Shown piece by piece: positions 7,480 through 16,129 of a stretch of DNA of 33,097 nucleotides. Made by a program: the position numbers and the translations under genes. The stretch lies in contig DDCX01000090.1 of the NCBI GenBank assembly GCA_002336475.1, positions 1 to 33,097 of the forward strand, given 5' to 3'. The notes under the pieces are model-generated. The model had not been told where the DNA came from and did no database searches. It saw only the letters and a list, made by a program, of their open reading frames with translations. Source of the stretch: Flavobacteriales bacterium UBA1995. Its GTDB lineage: Bacteria > Bacteroidota > Bacteroidia > Flavobacteriales_D > Sanyastnellaceae. How positions within the stretch are numbered: position 1 is the stretch's first letter; each line of letters starts with the position of its first letter.

Positions 7480-9441
7480 ATGATCAACATCACCCTTCCC
7501 GACGGCTCAATTCGCCAGGCCGAAGTCAACGCCACCGCAATGGACGTTGCACGTGACATCAGCGAGGGACTGGCGCGCAATGTGCTTGCCGCAGAAGTCG
7601 ATGGCGAAGTGCGCGATGCCCAGCGCCCGTTGGGTGGTGACGTCTCTTTGAAGTTGTTGACTTGGGGCGACGAAAACGCACAGAGCACCTTCTGGCACAG
7701 TGGAGCGCACCTGATGGCAGAGGCTTTAGAAGCCATGTACGAAGGGGTCAAATTTTGGGTGGGCCCTTCCATTGAAGGCGGTTTTTACTACGACGTTGAT
7801 TTCGGAGACCATGTCTTCAGTGACAAAGACTTTCCCGCCATCGAGAAGAAAATGCTCGAGTTGGCCAAGCAAAAGAGCGAGTACGTCCGCCGAGAAGTGT
7901 CGAAGTCTGAGGCCATTGCCTACTTCGAGGAGAAAGGAGACGAATACAAGCTTGACCTGCTCCAAGGCTTGGAGGACGGTACCATCACATTTTACAGCCA
8001 GGGCGGCTTCACCGATTTGTGTCGCGGCCCGCACTTGCCACACACGGGACACATCAAAGCTGTGAAGCTGCTTGCTGTTGCCGGTGCCTATTGGAAAGGA
8101 GACGAAACCAAAAAGCAGTTGACCCGGATTTATGGCATTGCTTTTCCCAAAAAGGCACAGCTTACCGAACACTTGGAGCTTCTGGAGCAGGCGCGATTGC
8201 GCGACCACCGAAAGCTGGGCAAGGAGCTTGACCTGTTTACGTTCTCCGAAAAAGTGGGCCAAGGATTGCCGCTGTGGTTGCCCAAAGGGGCGGATTTGCG
8301 CATGCGCCTAGAGTCCTTTTTGAAGGACGCCCAACGGAAAATGGGGTACCAGCAGGTCATCACGCCGCACATTGGCAACAAGGAGCTTTATGTGTGCAGC
8401 GGCCACTACGAGAAGTACGGGGAGGATAGCTTCCAGCCCATCAAGACTCCTGCAGAGGGAGAGGAGTATTTGCTCAAGCCCATGAATTGCCCGCACCATT
8501 GCGAGGTGTTCAAAGCCCGCCCGCGCAGTTATCGGGACCTCCCGGTCCGCTTTGCGGAATTCGGTACGGTATACCGTTATGAGCAAAGCGGGGAGCTTCA
8601 CGGCCTTACCCGCGTGCGTGGATTCACCCAGGATGACGCCCACATATTTTGCACAGTGGACCAAGTAAAGGAAGAAGTAGGTAAGGTCATCGACCTCGTC
8701 CTGTACATCTTCAAGACCCTCGATTTTGTCGACTTTGTAGCCCAAGTCTCTTTGCGTGATCCAGGAACACCGGAGAAGTACATCGGTGATGACAGCAACT
8801 GGGAAAATGCAGAAAAGGCCATTGCTGAGGTGGCTCAGGAAAAGGGACTCAAGACCATCACTGAATTGGGTGAGGCTGCATTCTATGGCCCGAAACTCGA
8901 CTTTATGGTGCGCGATGCCATTGGTCGGAAATGGCAGCTTGGAACCGTTCAAATCGATTACAACCTGCCGGAACGTTTCGAGCTGGAGTACGTTGGTGCT
9001 GACAACCAAAAACACCGTCCTGTGATGATTCACCGGGCTCCTTTTGGCTCCATGGAGCGTTTCGTGGCCATTCTGATCGAGCATTGTGCCGGAAAATTCC
9101 CCTTGTGGTTGACTCCGGAACAGGCGCGGATACTGCCAGTCAGCGATAAGTTCAACGACTATGCCCAAGAGGTTTCAAAATCCCTTCAAAAGCGCGATAT
9201 TCGCGCCCTCGTTGACGACCGCAGTGAAAAGGTCGGGAAGAAGATCCGCGATGCGGAACTCGATAAAGTCCCGTACATGCTGATTGTGGGAGGAGACGAG
9301 GCCGAGAACGGAACTGTAGCCGTGCGCAAGCAAGGCGAGGGGGATGTAGGAGGCATGGCCACTGTGGCTTTTGCAGACCGCATTGAAAGTGAGGTCTCCG
9401 AAATGCTCGGAGGTGACGAGATGATTGATCAACCAAACTGA
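7480..9441 (+). CDS. thrS: Threonine--tRNA ligase
   Basis: 653 residues, the normal full length, from an ATG. The N terminus is a TGS domain (about 1-60). The editing/SAD region follows with [11 protein letters not shown] and the zinc-type motif [13 protein letters not shown]. The class II catalytic core contains the zinc ligands seen in ThrRS (Cys in MNCPHHC, His in DDAHIFC, His in [10 protein letters not shown]). The anticodon-binding domain closes the protein from about 540. It charges tRNA-Thr in the cytoplasm. It heads the thrS-infC-rpmI-rplT operon; the stop lies inside the start region of infC. No T-box or other leader is visible in the short upstream gap. Confidence 0.98.
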   Translation: MINITLPDGSIRQAEVNATAMDVARDISEGLARNVLAAEVDGEVRDAQRPLGGDVSLKLLTWGDENAQSTFWHSGAHLMAEALEAMYEGVKFWVGPSIEGGFYYDVDFGDHVFSDKDFPAIEKKMLELAKQKSEYVRREVSKSEAIAYFEEKGDEYKLDLLQGLEDGTITFYSQGGFTDLCRGPHLPHTGHIKAVKLLAVAGAYWKGDETKKQLTRIYGIAFPKKAQLTEHLELLEQARLRDHRKLGKELDLFTFSEKVGQGLPLWLPKGADLRMRLESFLKDAQRKMGYQQVITPHIGNKELYVCSGHYEKYGEDSFQPIKTPAEGEEYLLKPMNCPHHCEVFKARPRSYRDLPVRFAEFGTVYRYEQSGELHGLTRVRGFTQDDAHIFCTVDQVKEEVGKVIDLVLYIFKTLDFVDFVAQVSLRDPGTPEKYIGDDSNWENAEKAIAEVAQEKGLKTITELGEAAFYGPKLDFMVRDAIGRKWQLGTVQIDYNLPERFELEYVGADNQKHRPVMIHRAPFGSMERFVAILIEHCAGKFPLWLTPEQARILPVSDKFNDYAQEVSKSLQKRDIRALVDDRSEKVGKKIRDAELDKVPYMLIVGGDEAENGTVAVRKQGEGDVGGMATVAFADRIESEVSEMLGGDEMIDQPN

Positions 9442-10003
9442 TAGCACCATCGCTATTCGACGAAGACGATCCCGAGGCCCAGCCCGGGTGATTAAAAAGA
9501 ACCCGCACAGGACGAACCGTGAAATCCGGACGCCCAATGTGCGATTGGTCGGAGACAACATCGGCGATGCTGACGTTGTTGAAGTTGAGGATGCCATTAA
9601 AATGGCTGAGGCGCAGGAATTGGACCTGGTGGAGATTTCTCCGAAAGCAGACCCTCCAGTCTGCAGGATTCTGAATTATCAGAAGTTCCTGTACGACCAG
9701 AAGAAGAAGCAAAAGGAAATCAAGGCCAACCAGTCCAAGGTGACCCAGAAAGAAATCAGGTTCGGCCCGAACACGGACGACCACGATTTCAACTTCAAGG
9801 TGAAGCACGCCAGGAAGTTTCTGGAAGAAGGAAACAAATTGAAGGCACACGTTTTCTTCCGCGGAAGATCGATTGTCTTTAAAGAGAGGGGAGAGATCCT
9901 GCTGCTGCGTTTTGCGCAGGAGTTGGAAGACGTTGGCACGGTTGAACTGATGCCGAAGTTGGAGGGGAAGCGGATGTTTATTACGCTGAGACCAAAGAAG
10001 TAA
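9425..10003 (+). CDS. infC: Translation initiation factor IF-3 (start codon uncertain)
   Basis: Up to 192 residues. IF3-N ([17 protein letters not shown] onward) and IF3-C ([47 protein letters not shown]) are both complete. IF-3 binds the 30S subunit and monitors start-codon selection. There is no ATG near the 5' end. The options are TTG at 9425 (17-base overlap with thrS), ATC at 9449, ATT at 9455 just before [10 protein letters not shown], or GTG at 9488. The basic RRRR stretch resembles the N terminus of related flavobacterial IF-3 proteins, which argues for a start at or before 9455. ATT would match the autoregulated AUU start of enterobacterial infC. I report the longest reading. It is followed by rpmI and rplT, the classical order. 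Confidence 0.93.
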   Translation: MINQTDSTIAIRRRRSRGPARVIKKNPHRTNREIRTPNVRLVGDNIGDADVVEVEDAIKMAEAQELDLVEISPKADPPVCRILNYQKFLYDQKKKQKEIKANQSKVTQKEIRFGPNTDDHDFNFKVKHARKFLEEGNKLKAHVFFRGRSIVFKERGEILLLRFAQELEDVGTVELMPKLEGKRMFITLRPKK

Positions 10004-10044
10004 AACCTGGGGAGGGGAGACCTGAACCGACATATACGGACGAC

Positions 10045-10239
10045 ATGCCGAAGATGAAGACCAAGAGCAGCGCGAAGAAGCGCTTTACCGTGACCGGCAC
10101 GGGCAAGCTGAAGCGCAAGCACGCGTTCAAGTCGCACATCCTGACGAAGAAGAGCACCAAGCAAAAGCGCAACCTGACCCATTCAGGTTTGGTGCACAAG
10201 TCGGATACGCCGAACATCAAGACCCAATTGGGTATCTGA
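10045..10239 (+). CDS. rpmI: 50S ribosomal protein L35
   Basis: 64 residues, the usual size, from an ATG. The sequence is the standard basic L35: [20 protein letters not shown] followed by KLKRKHAF and [10 protein letters not shown]. It is a large-subunit protein. It lies 41 bases after infC and 75 bases before rplT in the conserved IF-3/L35/L20 operon. Confidence 0.98.
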   Translation: MPKMKTKSSAKKRFTVTGTGKLKRKHAFKSHILTKKSTKQKRNLTHSGLVHKSDTPNIKTQLGI

Positions 10240-10314
10240 ATTAGTACAACGTTGAACAGGTTGCCAGCTCCTCAAGTTCCCAGCAGGGACGCTGTCCGCC
10301 GAAACCAATAAACC

Positions 10315-10659
10315 ATGCCCCGTTCAAACAATGCCGTCGCGAGCCGCGCTCGCCGGAAGAAAATCCTAAAGATGGCCAAAGGCTATTATGGAGCACGCAA
10401 AAATGTGTGGACCGTAGCCAAGAATGCCGTCGAGAAAGCCCTCCTCTATGCTTACGTAGGACGTAAGCTCAAGAAGCGCCAATTCCGCTCTTTGTGGATC
10501 CAGCGTATCAACGCTGGTGCCCGCCAACACGGAATGAGTTACTCCCAGTTCATGGGGAAGTGCAGCAAGTCAGGCATTGAGCTCAACCGTAAGGTGCTCG
10601 CAGATTTGGCGCTGAATCATCCAGCCGCATTTAAGGCTGTGGTGGACCAAGTGAAGTAA
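10315..10659 (+). CDS. rplT: 50S ribosomal protein L20
   Basis: 114 residues from an ATG. It is a full-length L20 with the N-terminal basic extension ([20 protein letters not shown]) and the conserved [11 protein letters not shown] segment. L20 is an early 23S rRNA-binding assembly protein and in many bacteria it represses its own operon. No obvious pseudoknot-like L20 target was identified by eye in the 75-base gap upstream. It is the last gene of the operon, followed by a strong hairpin. Confidence 0.98.
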   Translation: MPRSNNAVASRARRKKILKMAKGYYGARKNVWTVAKNAVEKALLYAYVGRKLKKRQFRSLWIQRINAGARQHGMSYSQFMGKCSKSGIELNRKVLADLALNHPAAFKAVVDQVK

Positions 10660-10677
10660 TCACCGTACGTCCAACTG

Positions 10678-10718
10678 AACGAACAACGCCGGCTCCATTG
10701 GGGCCGGCGTTGTTCGTT
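10678..10718. terminator. Bidirectional terminator hairpin between rplT and the TPR lipoprotein gene
   Basis: A near-perfect stem of about 16 bp: arm AACGAACAACGCCGGC (10678-10693) pairs with GCCGGCGTTGTTCGTT (10703-10718). Extra C-G pairs reduce the loop to about ATT. It lies 19 bases after the rplT stop and 50 bases before the stop of the convergent gene, so it can serve both. The T-run after the stem is weak on both strands. Confidence 0.75.
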
Positions 10719-10767
10719 TATGCCGTTTTCGGTAGGCGGAAATCAGAACCGCCGAAGACAGCAGTGG

Positions 10768-11802
10768 TTAACGCAGTGCCGCGATCACCCTTCCTTTCGC
10801 AAGGGCGGCAGGGGTGTAGGCTGGTGCAAAGGACAATGCGTTGTTGTATGCCGACAAAGCGTCCTCATTGCGTCCCATGCTCTCCAATGCCAGACCTTTG
10901 TTGTAATGCGCTTGATGGTAATACGGCAACCGCTCAATGGCGCCATCAAACCAGTAGGCCGCACTGTCGTATTGGTTCAGGTATTCCAAATGCACAAAAC
11001 CCTTATTGAAGGCAGCAGAGGCATTGGTTGGGTCCAAATCCAAAATCCGATCATACAACGCAAGGGCTGAGGCATAGCGCGTTCCATCGGTACCTCCGTG
11101 TTCTTGCAGATAGATGGCCTCATCATACAAGGCCTCAATACTGTTGGCCTTGATGCTTCGCGCCGTCTTGAAATATTCAAGCGCCAGGTCATCGTGAGCA
11201 GCTGCGTATAGGAGGCCCAACTGTATGTAAGCATCATACCGGGATGGATTGACCTCAACTACAGTCTGGAAAGAGCTCGCAGCAGTAGTGGTGTCACCCG
11301 TTTCTAGATAGAGTCTTCCTTTAAGGAAGTAAGCGTCTTCGAGTTTGTCGTCATTGCGCAATGCGCTGTTGATTTTGACCAATGCAGCGTCATAGGAGCG
11401 CAAAAGCAAGTCAACTTCGGCCAAGGACAACAAAGAGGGGGTGTGCTGACCATTGCTGCTCAAAGCGCCTTCCCATTCCCTAACGGCTCCTTCAAAGTCC
11501 TGGACGCTAAATCTGATTTCACCCAAGCGGTGGCGGTCTTCAACCCGGGTGGAATCCAACCCTACAACCCTGGCATAATCCGCCATAGCTTCGCCTGTGC
11601 GGTCATTTCGAAGGTGGAACTGCGCGCGATCGGCATAAACCTGTGGCCGCTGTGGTGCAGCCGTTACTAGGTTATTGTACCAATCGAGTGAGTCTGTTGA
11701 GCCTATGGTAGCCGAATCGGCGCTGCTGGAAGGCTCGAAAGCACAACCCGCAGCGCCGATCATGGCCAAGACTCCAAAAGAGGAAGCCTTGAAGCAACGC
11801 AT
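10768..11802 (-). CDS. TPR-repeat lipoprotein
   Basis: 344 residues from the ATG at 11802, whose A is shared with the recA stop (TGATG). The lipoprotein signal [20 protein letters not shown] puts the lipidated Cys at residue 20. After a Ser-rich linker the protein is a string of tetratricopeptide repeats covering about 45-340 (for example AYFLKGRLYLETGDTTTAAS, AHYNKGLALESMGRNEDALS, AFNKGFVHLEYLNQYDSAAY). TPR lipoproteins are scaffolds in the periplasm or at the outer membrane; the partner cannot be inferred. The overlap implies cotranscription with recA, although a functional link is not obvious. Confidence 0.85.
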   Translation of the reverse strand: MRCFKASSFGVLAMIGAAGCAFEPSSSADSATIGSTDSLDWYNNLVTAAPQRPQVYADRAQFHLRNDRTGEAMADYARVVGLDSTRVEDRHRLGEIRFSVQDFEGAVREWEGALSSNGQHTPSLLSLAEVDLLLRSYDAALVKINSALRNDDKLEDAYFLKGRLYLETGDTTTAASSFQTVVEVNPSRYDAYIQLGLLYAAAHDDLALEYFKTARSIKANSIEALYDEAIYLQEHGGTDGTRYASALALYDRILDLDPTNASAAFNKGFVHLEYLNQYDSAAYWFDGAIERLPYYHQAHYNKGLALESMGRNEDALSAYNNALSFAPAYTPAALAKGRVIAALR

Positions 11803-12839
11803 CAAGCCTCCTCTAAGGCAGGTACCTCCTCTTCAGCAGGCGAATTGTCGCTCAAGGCGGCTTTGATCTTGCCTTCAAGCTCTTCCATCAGTTCAATGTT
11901 GTCTGCCAACAAGTTCTTGACGGAGTCTCGTCCTTGTCCAAGACGGGTCTCACCGTAGCTGAACCAAGAGCCAGACTTCTTGACGATTCCGAGATCGACA
12001 CCGAGGTCGATGATTTCGCCCACTTTTGAAATGCCTTTGCCATACATGATGTCAAATTCTGCCCGGCGGAAAGGAGGGGCAACTTTGTTCTTGACAATCT
12101 TCACTTTGGTACGGTTGCCCATGACAACATCACCGTCCTTGATCTGACTGCTCCGGCGGATGTCAATCCGAACAGAGGAATAAAACTTGAGGGCATTTCC
12201 ACCGGTGGTGGTTTCTGGGTTGCCGAACATGACCCCAATCTTTTCCCGGAGCTGGTTGATAAAGACACAGCAGCAACCTGTTTTGTGGATGGTAGAGGTC
12301 AACTTTCGAAGCGCCTTAGACATCAGACGGGCCTGAAGACCCACGGATGAATCGCCCATCTCGCCTTCGATTTCTGCCCGCGGTGTGAGCGCAGCAACCG
12401 AGTCGATCACAATGAGGTCAATGGCGCCTGATCGGATCAGGTTGTCGGCGATTTCCAGCGCTTGCTCACCGTTGTCCGGTTGCGAAATCAGAAGGTTCTC
12501 CGTGTCGACCCCCAGGTTTTCTGCGTAGTACTTGTCAAAAGCATGCTCTGCGTCGATAAATGCGCAGATGCCACCTACTTTTTGGGCCTCCGCAATGACA
12601 TGGGTTGCCAAAGTGGTTTTACCTGAACTTTCTGGACCATAGATCTCGACGACCCGTCCACGGGGGAACCCACCTACACCGAGGGCGATGTCCAGTGAGA
12701 GTGAGCCTGAGGGGATGGCATCCACCTTTTCGACAGCTTCATCGCCCAATTTCATCACGGTTCCCTTCCCATAAGTCTTATCGAGGCGGTCGAGCGTGAG
12801 TTGGAGAGCTTTGAGCTTGTCCTTGTTTTCTGCAGCCAT
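11802..12839 (-). CDS. recA: Recombinase RecA
   Basis: 345 residues from an ATG. Walker A is GPESSGKT at 68-75. The Walker B strand ([10 protein letters not shown]) and the filament/L2 region with [22 protein letters not shown] are all intact. The C terminus ends in an acidic tail ([10 protein letters not shown]), as usual. It forms ATP-dependent filaments on single-stranded DNA for recombination and repair. No LexA-type palindrome is evident in the 90 bases upstream. The downstream TPR lipoprotein starts at its stop codon. Confidence 0.99.
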   Translation of the reverse strand: MAAENKDKLKALQLTLDRLDKTYGKGTVMKLGDEAVEKVDAIPSGSLSLDIALGVGGFPRGRVVEIYGPESSGKTTLATHVIAEAQKVGGICAFIDAEHAFDKYYAENLGVDTENLLISQPDNGEQALEIADNLIRSGAIDLIVIDSVAALTPRAEIEGEMGDSSVGLQARLMSKALRKLTSTIHKTGCCCVFINQLREKIGVMFGNPETTTGGNALKFYSSVRIDIRRSSQIKDGDVVMGNRTKVKIVKNKVAPPFRRAEFDIMYGKGISKVGEIIDLGVDLGIVKKSGSWFSYGETRLGQGRDSVKNLLADNIELMEELEGKIKAALSDNSPAEEEVPALEEA

Positions 12840-12929
12840 GTTGCTGTTGTTTTCCTGTGATTCGTAGGCAAAGTAGAGGCAGTAGTCCGTAAGGGATTTA
12901 CGTTGCCCCGCATTTTTGTGAACGCCTGT

Positions 12930-13400
12930 TCAACGTTCGTCAGCGAAAGCTGCGAGTACTTCAGTGGCGTGGTCTTTCACTTTGGGTTTTCTGATGATGC
13001 CTGCAATGACGCCATTCTCATTGATACAGAACGTAGTGCGATGGGTTCCATCGTACTCACGGCCCATGAATTTCTTGAGGCCCCAAACACCGTATTGCTC
13101 TTGCAGGCTGTGGTCTTCATCCACCAAAAGGTCAAATGGCAATTCGAATTTGTCGATGAATTTTTTGTGTGAGGCAGCATGGTTGATGCTCACGCCCAGC
13201 ACTTTGATGCCAGCTTTGCTCAATTCAGACATGCCGTCCCTCAGGCTGCAGGCTTGATTTGTGCAACCTGGTGTGTTGTCCTTAGGGTAGAAGTACAAGG
13301 CGAGTTTTTGGCCTGCGTGGTCCTTGAGTGACTGCTTGCGGCCTTCTTGATCAAGCGCCTCAAATGCCGGTGCTGGATCTCCTTCGTTCAAATGATGCAT
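12930..13400 (-). CDS. bcp: Thioredoxin-dependent peroxiredoxin, BCP/PrxQ type
   Basis: 156 residues from an ATG. The peroxidatic Cys46 sits in the motif YPKDNTPGCTNQACSLRD, with Cys51 four residues on as the resolving Cys of the atypical 2-Cys PrxQ subgroup. The conserved Arg in THRTTFCINE is present. It reduces hydrogen and organic peroxides in the cytoplasm with thioredoxin. It lies 90 bases upstream of recA on the same strand and is divergent from priA. Confidence 0.96.
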   Translation of the reverse strand: MHHLNEGDPAPAFEALDQEGRKQSLKDHAGQKLALYFYPKDNTPGCTNQACSLRDGMSELSKAGIKVLGVSINHAASHKKFIDKFELPFDLLVDEDHSLQEQYGVWGLKKFMGREYDGTHRTTFCINENGVIAGIIRKPKVKDHATEVLAAFADER

Positions 13401-13451
13401 GCCATATGAACCGAAATGTGCGGATGCTGTTCAAGTGTTTGTAGAAGTTCA

Positions 13452-13480
13452 TTGGGATCTTGCGCATTCGGGTACTTTCG
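13452..13480 (+). promoter_or_regulatory. Candidate priA promoter
   Basis: TTG at 13452-13454, an 18-base spacer and TACTTTCG at 13473-13480 resemble the Bacteroidota TTG-N(17-23)-TAnnTTTG promoter with one mismatch. It ends 9 bases before the preferred priA ATG. Confidence 0.4.
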
Positions 13481-13489
13481 CCCTTGCAG

Positions 13490-15937
13490 ATGTATGTGGA
13501 TGTAATCCTTCCCTTGGCCCTTCCGGGGCTGCTGACCTATAAGGTTCCGGCTGGCGATGAGAACGCTGTGCAAGAGGGGGCCAGGGTCATCGTTCCGTTG
13601 CGCGGGAAACGGTTGCACACTGCTGTTGTCAGGCGCATTCACCACCATCAGCCAGAGCATCCGACAGAACCATTTCTCTCTGTTTTGGATGTCAGTCCCA
13701 TCCTCTCCAAGGAAACCTTGCAATTCTGGGATTGGGTGGCAGCGCATTATTGTTGTGGACCCGGGGAAGTGGCCTTGGCAGCCTTGCCATCAGGCATGCG
13801 GCTTGCGAGTGAGACCAAACTCGAATTGTCTCCAGATTCAGATGAATTGGATGAGGATGCACTCGGCGACAAGGAATTTCAAGTCGTAGAGGCCCTTCGG
13901 TTGCGTGGTGGACTATCGTTCAAGGAAGTTGGGACTTTATTGGATGTGGTGAATCCGGCCCCATTGCTTCACCGTTTGGTGGAATCTGGTTGGGTGCTTT
14001 CCATGGAGGAGCTCAAGGCAAGTCCAAGGCGAAAGATGGTCTCTATGGTTCGGTTGTCGGAACAAGCTGCTGTTGATGAGCGTTGGCTCAATGACGCACT
14101 CGATGCCTTGGATGCTCGCGCACCGTCTCAATCCCGAGCGATGATGACCTTGATTGCAGAAGAAACTGCAACAGTGGGAGTTCCCATGGACACCCTGACC
14201 AAAAGTGAAGGGGTGACTTCGACGTTGTACAAGCGCCTCATGGAAAAGGGGCTGGTTTTTCAATTCAAGCAGGATCCCTGGCAGCTGCAGTCCTCTCTTC
14301 AAGTAGAGCCTCTGGCCACATTGAGTCCGGCACAGCAGCAGTCGGTAGACGCTATGCGCCTTGCTTTTAAATCAACTCCGTTGGTTCTGCTCGAAGGGGT
14401 TACGGGCTCCGGAAAGACAGAGGTCTATACCCACCTGATCCAGGACACATTGGAGGCTGGCAGAGATGCGCTTTTTTTGGTGCCTGAAATCGCGCTGACT
14501 ACGCAGCTTATCGTGCGGCTGCGGCGGTTTTTTGGTGACCGGCTTGAGGTTTACCACAGCCGGTTTAGTCCCCGAGAACGCACTTCGACCTACCGCCGTG
14601 TTTCGGAAAAGGAAGCCAGAGGGCGTCTGATGGTCGGTGCAAGGAGCGCCATTTTCTTGCCTTTCTCAAACCTGGGACTGATTGTTGTGGACGAAGAACA
14701 CGACGCCAGCTACAAGCAACAGGATCCTGCTCCGCGCTATCAGGCAAGGGACGCTGCTTCCATGTTGGGAAGGTTGCATGGAGCTGCAGTGGTTTTGGGC
14801 TCTGCGACGCCATCATTGGAGGCTCGCTTTGCGGTCGGTGCTGGGCGAGCAGCGCACATTGAACTTGCTGAGCGGTTTGGTGGCACTTCATTGCCCGAAG
14901 TGGGCTTGATTGATTTGCGTAAGGCGCACAAGCAGCGGGCCATGGAAGGCCATTTCAGCAGAACATTACTCGAGGCTTTAAAGTCTACGCTAGATGCGGG
15001 CAAGCAAGCGATTTTATTTCAAAATAGAAGGGGATTTGCGCCAGTATACCAATGCCGGACTTGTGGATGGGTGCCTGACTGTGAGCGCTGTGATGTCAGC
15101 CTGACCTATCACAAATACCTCAAGGACCTTCATTGTCATTATTGCGGGTATCGCCAAGGGGAGCCTCAGACCTGTCCGCGCTGTGGCAGTGAAGAGGTGG
15201 AAGCCAAGGGCTTGGGAACAGAACGCATCGAAGAAGAGGTGACACAATTGCTGCCAGGAGTCAAAGTGCAACGCATGGATTTAGACACCACGCGCAGCAG
15301 GACAGGTCATGAGCGGATTATCCGTGCATTTGAGCAGGGCGAAATCCAGGTGTTGGTGGGGACGCAAATGGTCACCAAGGGGTTGGATTTTGAGAGGGTG
15401 GGGCTTGTCGGCATTCTCCAGGCAGACCACATGCTCCATTTTCCCGATTTCAGAGCTTTAGAGCGGACGTTCCAATTGTTGACCCAAGTGGCCGGCAGGG
15501 CCGGAAGAAGGGGGGAAAGGGGACAGGTCTTGATTCAGACATTTGACCCGGAACATTGGGTGTTTCAGCACGTCGTAACCCACGACGCACAGGCCATGGC
15601 TGAGGCTGAACTCAAAGAGCGGGAGTCATTTGGGTACCCTCCAGTTGTGCGCCTCGTCCGACTGGTTTTGAAGCACCGTGACCCTCACCTGAACCGCGAA
15701 GCTGCGGCAGCGCTAGCGGGGCGCTTGCGCAGCAGGTTTGGCGGGCGTGTGGTTGGACCGGAGGAACCGGGTATTGCAAGGGTCAACGACCTCTATCAGC
15801 GGCACATTTTACTCAAGGTCGAGCGTTCCGTGGATACAGGAAAATTCAAAGAAGCCATGCTGGAGGACATTGCGGCTTTGCGGCAGGTTGCTCGGTATAA
15901 GCCTGTGCGGGTCATTATAGACATAGACCCATATTGA
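13490..15937 (+). CDS. priA: Primosomal replication restart helicase PriA
   Basis: 815 residues from the ATG at 13490. This start gives the canonical opening MYVDVILPLALPGLLTYKVP of the DNA 3'-end-binding domain; a TTG extension to 13460 is not conserved in style and is rejected. Walker A is GVTGSGKT at 303-310 and the DEEH box is at 401-404. The zinc module begins with CRTC at 522-525 and continues through the CERC, CHYC and CPRC pairs to about 565. The helicase C-terminal motifs (GTQMVTKGLDFERVGLVG, QVAGRAGR) follow. It reloads the replisome at stalled forks. Confidence 0.97.
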   Translation: MYVDVILPLALPGLLTYKVPAGDENAVQEGARVIVPLRGKRLHTAVVRRIHHHQPEHPTEPFLSVLDVSPILSKETLQFWDWVAAHYCCGPGEVALAALPSGMRLASETKLELSPDSDELDEDALGDKEFQVVEALRLRGGLSFKEVGTLLDVVNPAPLLHRLVESGWVLSMEELKASPRRKMVSMVRLSEQAAVDERWLNDALDALDARAPSQSRAMMTLIAEETATVGVPMDTLTKSEGVTSTLYKRLMEKGLVFQFKQDPWQLQSSLQVEPLATLSPAQQQSVDAMRLAFKSTPLVLLEGVTGSGKTEVYTHLIQDTLEAGRDALFLVPEIALTTQLIVRLRRFFGDRLEVYHSRFSPRERTSTYRRVSEKEARGRLMVGARSAIFLPFSNLGLIVVDEEHDASYKQQDPAPRYQARDAASMLGRLHGAAVVLGSATPSLEARFAVGAGRAAHIELAERFGGTSLPEVGLIDLRKAHKQRAMEGHFSRTLLEALKSTLDAGKQAILFQNRRGFAPVYQCRTCGWVPDCERCDVSLTYHKYLKDLHCHYCGYRQGEPQTCPRCGSEEVEAKGLGTERIEEEVTQLLPGVKVQRMDLDTTRSRTGHERIIRAFEQGEIQVLVGTQMVTKGLDFERVGLVGILQADHMLHFPDFRALERTFQLLTQVAGRAGRRGERGQVLIQTFDPEHWVFQHVVTHDAQAMAEAELKERESFGYPPVVRLVRLVLKHRDPHLNREAAAALAGRLRSRFGGRVVGPEEPGIARVNDLYQRHILLKVERSVDTGKFKEAMLEDIAALRQVARYKPVRVIIDIDPY

Positions 15938-15946
15938 TGGGCTTAA

Positions 15947-15978
15947 TTTGTATAATAAACAACTTGAGTTTATATTTG
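15947..15978 (+). promoter_or_regulatory. Bacteroidota promoter of the cysteine-leader operon
   Basis: TTTG at 15947-15950, a 20-base spacer and TATATTTG at 15971-15978 are an exact match to the Bacteroidota primary sigma promoter (-33 TTTG, -7 TAnnTTTG). Transcription would start around 15983, only a few bases before the leader-peptide ATG at 15986, so the leader mRNA may be nearly leaderless. A TATAAT-like hexamer at 15951-15956 is an alternative element. Confidence 0.65.
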
Positions 15979-15985
15979 TAGCATC

Positions 15986-16066
15986 ATGAACGGTAATCTC
16001 AGCTTCTGTTGTTGTTGTTGTCCGGCCCATTCGGGCAGGTTGCCGTCGTGCAAGAGAATGTGCTGA
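15986..16066 (+). CDS. Cysteine-rich leader peptide (attenuator peptide)
   Basis: This is a 26-codon open frame with ATG and TGA. The peptide reads MNGNLSF, then five consecutive Cys (residues 8-12, all UGU, 16007-16021), then PAHSGRLPSCKRMC. Seven of 26 residues are Cys. It begins just after a consensus Bacteroidota promoter and ends 32 bases before the terminator stem. A run of identical codons immediately 5' of alternative RNA hairpins is the hallmark of amino-acid biosynthetic leader peptides such as trp, his and leu; here the sensed amino acid would be cysteine. Two rival readings exist: a metal-sensing Cys-rich upstream frame, or a chance in-frame TGT microsatellite. I know of no such element described for Bacteroidota, but I could not search. 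Confidence 0.72.
   Translation: MNGNLSFCCCCCPAHSGRLPSCKRMC
16007..16021 (+). repeat. (TGT)5 trinucleotide repeat, in frame as five Cys codons
   Basis: Five perfect tandem TGT units lie inside the leader peptide frame. Slippage in steps of three would change the number of Cys codons without breaking the frame. Confidence 0.9.
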
Positions 16067-16102
16067 TCTGCCATACTCGCTACACTTTGACCAACCTGCC
16101 CG
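16022..16102 (+). promoter_or_regulatory. Attenuator: pause and antiterminator hairpins
   Basis: Two mutually exclusive structures can be drawn. The first (1:2) pairs GCCC (16025-16028) with GGGC (16033-16036) around an ATTC loop. It extends past a G/A mismatch by CC (16022-16023) with GG (16038-16039) and lies directly after the Cys codons. The second (2:3) is a perfect 11-bp pairing of CGGGCAGGTTG (16032-16042) with CAACCTGCCCG (16092-16102). The second consumes both the 3' arm of the first and five of the seven bases of the terminator's left arm. A ribosome stalled at the UGU run would mask segment 1 and favour 2:3, allowing readthrough. Pairings are seen; the mechanism is inferred from trp-type attenuators. 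Confidence 0.7.
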
Positions 16103-16121
16103 GCCTACGCCGGGCTTTTTT
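16098..16121 (+). terminator. Intrinsic terminator of the cysteine attenuator
   Basis: GCCCGGC (16098-16104) pairs perfectly with GCCGGGC (16109-16115) around a CTAC loop and is followed at once by six T (16116-16121). It lies between the leader peptide and the ATP-grasp gene, whose ATG is 9 bases past the T-run, so it terminates the leader transcript before the structural genes. Confidence 0.85.
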
Positions 16122-16129
16122 ATGCCCCC

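Noticed and set aside
8308..9168. A 286-codon minus-strand open frame inside thrS
   Set aside because: Antisense to the catalytic core of ThrRS; no domain or start context supports it.
9152..10033. A 293-codon minus-strand open frame opposite infC
   Set aside because: Antisense to IF-3, with low-complexity Leu/Val runs and no recognisable motif.
15986..16066. The leader peptide as a metal-binding small protein or copper-sensing upstream frame
   Set aside because: No metal transport or resistance gene follows, and the overlapping antiterminator and terminator are better explained by amino-acid attenuation. Kept as a rival, not as the main call.
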